Positions 16,928 through 24,850 of a stretch of DNA of 64,000 nt are shown piece by piece. Position numbers and translations under genes: made by a program. The notes beneath the pieces are model-generated. The model worked only from the letters and a program-made list of their open reading frames with translations. It was not told the origin of the DNA and did no database searches. Source of the DNA: Melioribacter sp. (GTDB lineage: Bacteria; Bacteroidota; Ignavibacteria; Ignavibacteriales; Melioribacteraceae); assembly GCA_020723965.1 (NCBI GenBank), contig DYHW01000007.1, positions 1 to 64,000 on the forward strand. Reading direction: 5' to 3'. Each line of letters starts with the position of its first letter. Positions within the stretch are counted from its first letter, which is position 1.

Positions 16928-17680
16928 TTGAAATTAAAAAGCATATTGGTAATTCTTTTATTGGCTGCATTTATTATTGGATGTTCGGGATCAGTGGACA
17001 CAAATAATCTTAGTGCGGAAGAATATTATAACTATGTTCTAAATTTATATAACGAAGAAGATTATGATATTGCAGTTCAAGAGTGGCAAAACTTTTTGCT
17101 TCAATACTCCGGCAGCGCATTTAACGACGATGGACAGTATTATCTCGGAATGACATATTTCAAGAAGAGACAATTTTTACTTGCCGCTTACGAATTCAGC
17201 AAGCTGATTCGAAATATTCCCGCATCGCCGTATGTTCCAGACGCACAATTTATGTTAGCCGAATCTTATTACGAACTTTCACCGCCATATCCGTTAGATC
17301 AGACCTACACTAAAAAAGCGATTGAAGAATTTCAAGCGTTCATCGATTTTTTTCCTGCAAATCCTAAAGTTGAAGAAACCGAACAAAAAATAAAATCGCT
17401 CACAGAAAAATTAGCGCAAAAAGATTATCATAGCGGTGTTATTTATGAAAAAATGGAATACGAAAAAGCCGCCATGAAATATTATGCAGTAGTTGCAGAA
17501 ACTTATCACGACACACAATATGCGCCGCTTGCGCTTTATAATAAAATCCAACTTGAATTAAAAAAAGGTTTAACAAACGAAGCGCTTGCAGACGTAAGTA
17601 TATTTTTAAGCCGTTATCCTAATGATCCGAATGCAAAAGAATTACAAGAACTAGAAGCCAAACTGACCATAAAAAAATGA
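16928..17680 (+). CDS. bamD: Outer-membrane protein assembly lipoprotein BamD
   Basis: Encodes 250 residues. It starts at TTG preceded by AGAGG at 5-nt spacing. The lipobox (FIIGC, Cys19) follows a hydrophobic signal. The mature part is a chain of TPRs (AEEYYNYVLNLYNEEDYDIAVQ, YYLGMTYFKKRQFLLAAYEF, AMKYYAVVAETYHDT) with the typical BamD phrase YVPDAQFMLAESYY. BamD works with BamA in inserting beta-barrels into the outer membrane. Its end overlaps the next gene by ATGA, starting a compact run through to the ABC genes at 23178. Confidence 0.88.
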   Translation: MKLKSILVILLLAAFIIGCSGSVDTNNLSAEEYYNYVLNLYNEEDYDIAVQEWQNFLLQYSGSAFNDDGQYYLGMTYFKKRQFLLAAYEFSKLIRNIPASPYVPDAQFMLAESYYELSPPYPLDQTYTKKAIEEFQAFIDFFPANPKVEETEQKIKSLTEKLAQKDYHSGVIYEKMEYEKAAMKYYAVVAETYHDTQYAPLALYNKIQLELKKGLTNEALADVSIFLSRYPNDPNAKELQELEAKLTIKK

Positions 17681-18159
17681 GCGGACAAAAAAGAAAAAAA
17701 GTTAGCGATTCGGTTGTAACTATGACTGAACTTGTACTTCCGCATCATACAAACCAGCTTGGAAATCTTTTGGGCGGGCAGTTGATGCATTGGATCGATA
17801 TATGCGCAGCGCTTTCTGCCGCAAAACACTCTCAAAGGGTTTGCGTTACTGCCTCTGTTGATAAGATTGATTTCCATCATCCTATTAAACTTGGTAACGC
17901 AGTTACTTTAATTGCCTCCATCAACCGTGCTTTTAAAACGTCTATGGAAGTGGGCGTAAAAGTTTTTGCTGAATCTCTTATCGAAGGCACAAAAATTCAC
18001 TCTAACACCGCTTATCTAACTTTTGTAAGTGTCGATGAAAATGCAAGACCGGTCAAAACTTTCGAAATTGTTCCGGAAACCGAAGATGAAAAGAGAAGAT
18101 TTGAAGAAGCATTGCAAAGAAGAAAATTTCGTCTCGAAAAAAGGTCCAACTCTGATTAA
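17677..18159 (+). CDS. Acyl-CoA thioesterase, hotdog fold (YciA-like)
   Basis: Encodes 160 residues. The characteristic core is TELVLPHHTNQLGNLLGGQL, then MHWIDICAALSAAKH and DKIDFHHPIKLGNAV, matching cytosolic acyl-CoA hydrolases of the YciA/BACH type in which Asn/Asp in the first segment is catalytic. It hydrolyses acyl-CoA to free acid and CoA. It overlaps bamD by 4 nt (ATGA), so translation is probably coupled; the next gene begins inside its 3' end. Confidence 0.88.
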   Translation: MSGQKRKKVSDSVVTMTELVLPHHTNQLGNLLGGQLMHWIDICAALSAAKHSQRVCVTASVDKIDFHHPIKLGNAVTLIASINRAFKTSMEVGVKVFAESLIEGTKIHSNTAYLTFVSVDENARPVKTFEIVPETEDEKRRFEEALQRRKFRLEKRSNSD

Positions 18160-20230
18160 ACCATTTCTCCTTGGGTTACTTTTTATTTCGAATATCAGCG
18201 CACAAATTCCGATCAACGGTTTTTGCAGATACAGCGAAATTCACGTGAAGCAAAATTATTCAAACATTTTTCCGCTCGATTTCAATTCCGACGGCTACCG
18301 CGATCTATTGTTGCTCAGCGAATCAATGAATAGATATTTAACAATAACTTTAGACAACAAAGCAAATTTCGGTAAAGTAGCCGAGAGGTTTAATGCAAAT
18401 AATTTTTCCTCTTTACACTTGATTGGCGGAGGGAATTCCCGAAAAAGATATTATGCGCTTTCGCGTAAGAACAAAAATGTTCTAATAGCCGAGTTCTCTA
18501 AAAACGGCACTGTTTCCGTTTTAAGCAAACTAAAACTGAACGGTTACCCATCTACTATTGATGCTGGAGATATCGACGGCGACGGCGTGCATGAAGCTTT
18601 AGTTGCAGGCGCTGCTTGCGAGGGGTTAACAATCGTCAAAGAAAAAAAGGGTAAACTTCAAACGCTTGATGTGATCAAAGGGAAAATATTTTCTGCCGCT
18701 GCTTTTATGGACCTTGATTACGATACGTTTGCAGATATTGCCGCAGTAGATTTAATGACTAATTCGATTATTCTTTTTTATAACGACCAATTCGGAGCTT
18801 TTATTGAATCCCGCTCTATTGCCCTTGGCGGTAAAATTAGAGAACTAAAAGTTGTCGATTTTAATTCTGATGGATTTACAGATATTTCTTTCATCCAAAA
18901 TAATCGGTTCGAAGTTTTACTGGGCGATTCAATATCGTCTTTTCAAAAGAAGATGATTTTAGAAACACCAGTCAAACCAGATAAATATTCAATTCTAGAC
19001 TTTAACGGCGATGGCTACAACGATGTCGCATTCATAAATTCAAAAGAGGGAGCTCTTTACATTTCATACGCTAAAGGAGACGATTCTTTTTATCAGCCCA
19101 TTTTGTATTTGATTAAAAACGGTTTGACAGATCTTGCCTCATTTGTAGATAGAGGAGGAAGAAAAATAGCTCTGCTTGACTCTTCCGGAAAAGTTTATTT
19201 CATCAGCAGCATAATTTTTAGAGATGAATCTTTTTCTATATCGCTCGGGGCTAAGCCTGCCGTTATCAATACTTTCGATTATTTGAACGATGGATTCAAA
19301 GATATTTGCTTTATCGATGAGAACGAACGATCTCTCAAAATTGTTTTAAGCGAACGGAGAAATTTGTTCAGAATTTACAGTGCTCACAATCTTTCAAACA
19401 ATTACTCTAATATAGTTATAGATGATATTTTGCCTAAGACGAAAACATTTTACTGCTATTCCAAAGGAGCGCGGGAAGTTGAATTGGTAAAAATTGATCT
19501 TGAAAAAAATAAAATCTCAAAAGAGGTGTTATATGCAAATGCTCCCATCGAAGAATTAAAAATTTCTAAGGATAAAACGAAAGACCGTCAATCCATAATT
19601 CTTCTGAGTAAAAAAGAAGGGAAACTTTCTCTTCAAATTTTCGACTTTCGAGATTTCCGCTATGTTTCGTCAGGCGTTTATCCTATTGCTGATAATGTTA
19701 ATAATGCTTCATTTATTTTGAACGGCTTTAAAGATATTTATTACTCAACGCGCCAAGGACAAAACGCATCAATTTATCATACTATTGTTGATAATAAAAT
19801 CATTAAAACGAATACGCTTGCAAGTTTTTCTCTTAATAAAAATTCTTTCTTTAATTCAGAGTTGGTCTGTTTTGATGAGCTTGATGAAAAGAATAAAACC
19901 GCTGCAGCAGTTGTTACGCTTGATAACAAATCCACTTTATTTTTATTTGGCAAGAAAACCGCACAATTCAATTTGAAAAACTATGTGCCCTCTAATTCTT
20001 CTTTGCAATATTTTGCTAACGGAAATGGCCTGTCTTTTTTTTATTTGGACACAGAAAGAAACAAACTGCGTAAAATTACTCTCTTGGATTCGGGCAAGTC
20101 AATAAAAGAGAGCGATATAATTGCTTCAAATGGTATCAATAATTATTTTGTTGCAAAATTAAACAGAAGGAACATCTATTTGGTCTTTTCAAATAAATTT
20201 CAGAACACATTAACATTCGAAAAGCTCTGA
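18086..20230 (+). CDS. Exported FG-GAP/VCBS-like repeat protein
   Basis: Encodes about 714 residues. Calcium-loop-like repeats DFNSDGYRDLLLL, DIDGDGVHEALV, DLDYDTFADIAA, DFNSDGFTDISF and DFNGDGYNDVAF recur in the first half and imply a beta-propeller of the FG-GAP/VCBS type. A signal segment (IKPFLLGLLFISNISAQ) precedes them. The start is uncertain: ATG 18086 or TTG 18101 give a long basic leader and overlap the thioesterase gene by about 60-75 nt, while no standard start lies nearer to the signal. The function is unknown, probably periplasmic or surface. It ends at TGATG, overlapping the next start by one base. Confidence 0.72.
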   Translation: MKREDLKKHCKEENFVSKKGPTLIKPFLLGLLFISNISAQIPINGFCRYSEIHVKQNYSNIFPLDFNSDGYRDLLLLSESMNRYLTITLDNKANFGKVAERFNANNFSSLHLIGGGNSRKRYYALSRKNKNVLIAEFSKNGTVSVLSKLKLNGYPSTIDAGDIDGDGVHEALVAGAACEGLTIVKEKKGKLQTLDVIKGKIFSAAAFMDLDYDTFADIAAVDLMTNSIILFYNDQFGAFIESRSIALGGKIRELKVVDFNSDGFTDISFIQNNRFEVLLGDSISSFQKKMILETPVKPDKYSILDFNGDGYNDVAFINSKEGALYISYAKGDDSFYQPILYLIKNGLTDLASFVDRGGRKIALLDSSGKVYFISSIIFRDESFSISLGAKPAVINTFDYLNDGFKDICFIDENERSLKIVLSERRNLFRIYSAHNLSNNYSNIVIDDILPKTKTFYCYSKGAREVELVKIDLEKNKISKEVLYANAPIEELKISKDKTKDRQSIILLSKKEGKLSLQIFDFRDFRYVSSGVYPIADNVNNASFILNGFKDIYYSTRQGQNASIYHTIVDNKIIKTNTLASFSLNKNSFFNSELVCFDELDEKNKTAAAVVTLDNKSTLFLFGKKTAQFNLKNYVPSNSSLQYFANGNGLSFFYLDTERNKLRKITLLDSGKSIKESDIIASNGINNYFVAKLNRRNIYLVFSNKFQNTLTFEKL

Positions 20231-21864
20231 TGAAAAATCTTTTATTCTTTCTTTTAATTGCTTCATTCGCAAGCTTTAACGCACAAAATTTAGATTCGTT
20301 GTTCAATGAGTATGTTGGAATAAAAGATTTGCAAAATTATGAAGGCAGGCAGGTAACCTTAGACGAGCCTCCGATAAAATGCGGATTCGGAATTATCAAT
20401 CAGGTAAGAATAAATTATGATAAGTTTACGCCGAAACAGAAAAACATTTTATCATCTTTTCTTTTAAGACCTACAACAGATACAAGTTTAGTTTCACCAT
20501 CCGGAAAATTTAGAATTCATTTTAATAAAAAAGGTTTTAGCGCTCCGGCATACAGCTTAACCGACTTAGCTGAAGCGGCAGATTATGTTTATAAATACGA
20601 AGTTGAAACTCTCGGCTATCCGCCGCCGCCCAAAGATTTTGGCAACAGCAGCATAAAAAATAATCCTGATGACCTTTACGATATTTATATTCAAGACCTT
20701 GCAGGCGGGCTTTACGGCTACACAGAGTTAGATAAACAGTTAACAAACAACACTTACACTTCTTATACGGTAATTGACAATGATTATGGTTCTAACTACT
20801 ACACACTAGGAATTGACGGTGCGCGCGTAACTATTGCTCATGAATTTCATCACGCAATTCAAATTGGAAATTATATTTATAGACCAGAAGATGAATACTA
20901 TCACGAAATAACTTCTACTTCTATGGAAGAATTTGTTTACGATGACATCAACGACTATTATAATTATATGGACAGTTATTTCAGGAATCCCAACAAAACT
21001 TTTTCATCGAACAACGGATACAATTTGGCAATTTGGAATTTATTTTTGAGAGACAGATTTGGAATTAACATCATAAAAAGAATTTGGGAAAAGATGCCGC
21101 TCAAACGCGCGCTGGATGCAATTGATGAAGCAATATTAGATGCGGATTCTTATTTCAAACTGGAGTTCAACAGATTTGGTATATGGACTTTCTTTACAGG
21201 TGCGCGCGCTATTCCGCAGAAGTATTTTAAAGAAGCATCATTTTATCCACTAATTAAACCGTTGATGTCAACTAAGTTTATCAAACCCACTACTATCTTA
21301 AAAGTGAATTCCGAACCGGTCTCAAATAATTTTTTAGAGTTCTCGGATAATTTGAACACAATAGTTTCGATTGTATCCAACACAGATTTGAAAAGCGGAG
21401 TTAACACAGCATCTAATTCTTTGATGTTCGATTATTATTTATCGTCGAATCAAAATGCCGGATTTAGAAAAATTGTCGATGGCTATTATTCGAAAATTGA
21501 AAGCGCCGATGTTTCTCTTTTTGCCGAATCGAATATTTACAATAACGTGCTTGTTAATGAGGGACAAATCTCGGTTTCTGTGGCAGAGTATGTTTATCCG
21601 CAGCCCTTCAAGTATTCAATAAACTCGAACTTGTATATACCTTCGCCATATTCTCCGGACGGATTCTCCGTTCTCAACATTTATTCGATCGATATGAATT
21701 TGGTTTATTCTTCTCAAAAACGTATTGTTGCAGCCGATAAAATTGTAGTAACGTGGAACGGACTTGATGATAAAGGGAAAAAACTTGGAACAGGCGTTTA
21801 TCTCTTTGTTGTGAAAGCGGACGGTGAAATTAAAAAAGGAAAGTTCGTTATATATAATGACTGA
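20230..21864 (+). CDS. Secreted metallopeptidase-like protein (MXAN_6640-like) with FlgD-like C-terminus
   Basis: Encodes 544 residues. Signal peptide about 1-19. HEFHH at 204-208 in RVTIAHEFHHAIQ is a HExxH zinc-binding motif; the acidic stretch 226-234 could hold the third ligand. The arrangement resembles the MXAN_6640 family of putative metalloproteases. The last 80 residues (PSPYSPDG...VTWNGLDDKGKKLGTGVYLF) look like a FlgD-Ig/CHU_C-like carrier domain and may act as a variant sorting signal, though the YQNYPNPFNP hallmark is absent. It overlaps both neighbours (1 nt and 8 nt), so it belongs to the bamD-ccmB run. Confidence 0.72.
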   Translation: MKNLLFFLLIASFASFNAQNLDSLFNEYVGIKDLQNYEGRQVTLDEPPIKCGFGIINQVRINYDKFTPKQKNILSSFLLRPTTDTSLVSPSGKFRIHFNKKGFSAPAYSLTDLAEAADYVYKYEVETLGYPPPPKDFGNSSIKNNPDDLYDIYIQDLAGGLYGYTELDKQLTNNTYTSYTVIDNDYGSNYYTLGIDGARVTIAHEFHHAIQIGNYIYRPEDEYYHEITSTSMEEFVYDDINDYYNYMDSYFRNPNKTFSSNNGYNLAIWNLFLRDRFGINIIKRIWEKMPLKRALDAIDEAILDADSYFKLEFNRFGIWTFFTGARAIPQKYFKEASFYPLIKPLMSTKFIKPTTILKVNSEPVSNNFLEFSDNLNTIVSIVSNTDLKSGVNTASNSLMFDYYLSSNQNAGFRKIVDGYYSKIESADVSLFAESNIYNNVLVNEGQISVSVAEYVYPQPFKYSINSNLYIPSPYSPDGFSVLNIYSIDMNLVYSSQKRIVAADKIVVTWNGLDDKGKKLGTGVYLFVVKADGEIKKGKFVIYND

Positions 21865-22522
21865 TTATAAAGTTGAACTGACTGGACTTATTAAGTTTTT
21901 TGGCAGACGTCTGATTTTTAGCGGAATAAATTTTTCTTTTTTGTCTGGAAACGTTTACGGAATATCGGGGCCAAATGGCTCAGGCAAATCTACACTTGTT
22001 AAAATAATTGCAAATCTTATTTCGCCGACAAAGGGAGAAGTGGTTCACAAATTTTCAGACAAACCTATTGACGAAGATTCCATTCACCATTTTCTGGGTT
22101 TTGTTTCTCCATATCTTTTTTTATACGATGAATTCAGCGCCGAAGAAAATTTAATTCACTTCGCACGAATACGCGGAATGAAATTCAACAAAGATTACTC
22201 TGATCTTCTTTTGAATGAACTAAAACTTTACGAAAGAAAAGATGATCTTGTGCGCGGATATTCATCCGGCATGAAACAGCGCCTGAAATTTGCTTTTGCA
22301 CTTCTTCACAATCCGAAAATTCTAATCTTAGATGAACCGACATCTAACCTCGATAGCGAAGGTAAAGAGAAAGTTTATCAGCTTATTTCAGAAGGACCGG
22401 TGCGTCAAAACGAAGAGAAAGATAAGCTGGTTATTATTGCCTCTAACGAAGACGCTGATCTAAGTTTGTGCAAAGAAATAATTGAAATGGAAAAATTCAA
22501 AAAACAAGTCCAATCAAAATGA
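21857..22522 (+). CDS. ABC transporter ATP-binding protein, CcmA-like
   Basis: Encodes 221 residues from the ATG at 21857, which overlaps the preceding gene by 8 nt. Walker A GPNGSGKST (38-46), signature YSSGMKQR (135-142) and Walker B ILILDEP (155-161) are intact. Its size and its pairing with the following CcmB-like permease suggest a heme-exporter-type ABC unit used in cytochrome c maturation. The ATPase alone cannot be assigned a substrate. It overlaps the permease gene by ATGA. Confidence 0.82.
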   Translation: MTDYKVELTGLIKFFGRRLIFSGINFSFLSGNVYGISGPNGSGKSTLVKIIANLISPTKGEVVHKFSDKPIDEDSIHHFLGFVSPYLFLYDEFSAEENLIHFARIRGMKFNKDYSDLLLNELKLYERKDDLVRGYSSGMKQRLKFAFALLHNPKILILDEPTSNLDSEGKEKVYQLISEGPVRQNEEKDKLVIIASNEDADLSLCKEIIEMEKFKKQVQSK

Positions 22523-23178
22523 AAGCATACTCGTTATTTAGAAAGGATTGGCAATCGGAGATACGCACTCGTTACGCTATAAATGCGCTGGCTATGTTTA
22601 TATTGGTTACTATAAGCGTTATCATGTTTTCCATTGGTAGTGAAAAAATAAGCGAGTATTTGACGGGCGGGCTGCTGTGGGTTGTTATATTTTTCTCGGC
22701 AATGTCTGGCTTATCGCGCGCTTTTGTCTCTGAAGAAGAACGGGGCACAACAATGACTCTTCAACTTATCGCTTCTCCGTCAACAATTTTTTCGGGCAAA
22801 TTGATTTTTAACCTCCTCTTAGTTTTTTTAATGAACATTGCTATTACAATTCTGTTTTCAATCCTCTTTCCATCATTTCTGATAAAGAATTTTAGTTTGT
22901 TCATGATCGCATTTTTTTTCGGCAACATTGGAATTGCTGTTTCATCTACAATTATTGCCGCAATAATTTCTAAAGCAGGTTCTAAAGGAACGCTCTATCC
23001 TGTCCTCTCCTTTCCTATTCTTCTGCCGTTAATATTAACCCTGTTAGAGCTTACTAAATTTTCGATGGATGGAAATGCTGTTGACGATTCCTTAGTGGAA
23101 ATTGCTGTGCTTGTTTGTTACGATGTAATTATGACAACAGCATCTTACCTGTTATTCGATTTTATTTGGAAAGAATAA
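22519..23178 (+). CDS. ccmB: ABC transporter permease, CcmB-like (heme exporter B)
   Basis: Encodes 219 residues with about six membrane segments. The N-terminal LFRKDWQSEIRTRYAINAL and the conserved FVSEEERGTTMTLQLIASP are typical of CcmB. With the adjacent ATPase it would form the CcmAB part of system I cytochrome c maturation. CcmC, CcmE and CcmF are not next to it, so either they lie elsewhere or this pair exports something else. It is the last gene of the overlapping run that begins with bamD. Confidence 0.8.
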   Translation: MKAYSLFRKDWQSEIRTRYAINALAMFILVTISVIMFSIGSEKISEYLTGGLLWVVIFFSAMSGLSRAFVSEEERGTTMTLQLIASPSTIFSGKLIFNLLLVFLMNIAITILFSILFPSFLIKNFSLFMIAFFFGNIGIAVSSTIIAAIISKAGSKGTLYPVLSFPILLPLILTLLELTKFSMDGNAVDDSLVEIAVLVCYDVIMTTASYLLFDFIWKE

Positions 23179-23583
23179 AATCGTCTTATCTGTACAGAAA
23201 AAGTATTGAATTATATTCCCATAGTCGTTAGCCCGGATTTATGGCAAAGTCATTTCTATGAAATAATTTCTTGGGTTTGGGAATCCTCTGTAAAGAATCT
23301 CACAAGGCATTCTTTGGAACTTCGGACAGGCATTTGGGCTAAAGTATTTTTTACAAATCCGAAGGATTGCTCCGTAAATTGCTTTCATGCCCATTAGAAA
23401 AAGTTTGTCGATTTATCATCACTTCTTTTCTAAAGACAAATTTGGATTTATTTTTTTCTTAGCTTTAAATGGAAATTCTTAAAGAAATGATTTTCATAGT
23501 TATCTTCAGTTCAAATTGATTTTACAATCATACCTATATATGCTAATTTGCATCAGTAAATTTTTTGAAACCCTGGAGTAATT
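23179..23583. other. 405-base intergenic region
   Basis: No gene is supported. A 63-codon plus-strand frame (23206-23397) has no good ribosome site and no recognisable motif. The region must hold the promoter for the DUF1015 gene. A CCTGGAG ribosome site lies just before the ATG at 23584. Confidence 0.5.
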
Positions 23584-24816
23584 ATGGCAATTATCCGCCC
23601 ATTTAAAGCATTACGACCATCCGCAAAAGTTGCGCATCTGGTTGCAAGCGTTCCTTATGATGTTGTAAACCGCGAAGAAGCCGCAGAACTGGCAAAAGGA
23701 AATCCGATAAGTTTTTTACGCGTTACTCGTTCCGAAATTGAAATGAAGGATAAGATCGATCTTTATTCGGCTGATGTTTATCTGAAAGCAAAGGAGAATT
23801 TTGAACGGCTAAAACAAGAAGCCCCCCTTTTGCAAGAATCAGAGCCCAGTTTTTACATTTACAAACTAACTATGGGAGACCATTCGCAAGTCGGTATTGC
23901 GGCAACATTTTCTATTGAAGATTATAATAATGATGTAATAAAGAAACATGAGAAGACACGTAAAGTAAAAGAAGATGACCGTACGAATCATATTATAACA
24001 ACCGAAGCTCAAACAGGCCCCGTGTTCTTAACTTATAATAGTGTAGCCGAACTTGATAAAGTTGTGAACGAAACGATGAAGAAAAATAATCCGCTTTATG
24101 ATTTTACCGCAGTTGATGGAATTAGGCACACCATTTGGACAGTGCCTTCGGATTTTAATAATACGGTAACCGATGAAATAGGAAAGGTAAAAGCACTTTA
24201 CATAGCCGATGGACACCATCGAGCTGCCAGCGCAAGCCGCGCACAAAAAGTAAAAATGGAACAAAATCCAAATCATACTGGCGATGAAAATTACAATTTT
24301 TTCTTGGCAGTTTTATTCCCTGCTGAGCAGCTAAAAATTTTGCCTTACAATCGTGTTGTTAACGATTTAAAAATGAACGCAACTGAATTTATACAAAAGA
24401 TAAAAGTGAATTTTGTAGTTGAACCCGCACAATCTTCTTCTCCTGCAGAAAAGAGAAACATTTGCATGTATTTGGAGAAAAATTGGTATTTGTTAAAGCC
24501 GAATGAAAACGTAAAGCCGGGGAATACCGTTGGCGATAATCTTGATGTTGGCATATTGCAAAATTATTTATTGCACCCGGTTTTAGTAATTGAAGACCCG
24601 CGAACCGATACAAATATAGAGTTCATTGGCGGAATGCGCGGAACGGCAGAATTGGAAAAATTAGTTGATGGCGGAAAAGCTGCCGTCGCATTTTCGATGT
24701 ATCCAGTATCGCTTGATGATCTGATGAATATCTCAGATGTAGGCGAAATTATGCCGCCCAAATCAACTTGGTTTGAACCAAAGTTACGCGATGGATTATT
24801 AGTGCATCTTATTTAA
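23584..24816 (+). CDS. DUF1015-family protein
   Basis: Encodes 410 residues. The opening MAIIRPFKALRP followed by VPYDVVNREEAAEL and GNPISFLRV, the central KKHEKTRKVKEDDRTNHI and the YIADGHHRAASA motif are characteristic of DUF1015. Members are often encoded next to serine-biosynthesis genes, and serC lies 2.3 kb downstream here, with one kinase gene between. The biochemical role is not established; the conserved HHR motif suggests an enzyme or ligand-binding protein. No signal peptide, so cytoplasmic. Confidence 0.88.
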   Translation: MAIIRPFKALRPSAKVAHLVASVPYDVVNREEAAELAKGNPISFLRVTRSEIEMKDKIDLYSADVYLKAKENFERLKQEAPLLQESEPSFYIYKLTMGDHSQVGIAATFSIEDYNNDVIKKHEKTRKVKEDDRTNHIITTEAQTGPVFLTYNSVAELDKVVNETMKKNNPLYDFTAVDGIRHTIWTVPSDFNNTVTDEIGKVKALYIADGHHRAASASRAQKVKMEQNPNHTGDENYNFFLAVLFPAEQLKILPYNRVVNDLKMNATEFIQKIKVNFVVEPAQSSSPAEKRNICMYLEKNWYLLKPNENVKPGNTVGDNLDVGILQNYLLHPVLVIEDPRTDTNIEFIGGMRGTAELEKLVDGGKAAVAFSMYPVSLDDLMNISDVGEIMPPKSTWFEPKLRDGLLVHLI

Positions 24817-24850
24817 TGAAATGTAAGCAGAAATATTTTTCTTAATCGAT

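Noticed and set aside
23206..23397. 63-codon ORF after ccmB
   Set aside because: No ribosome site or homology signal; looks like random open frame.
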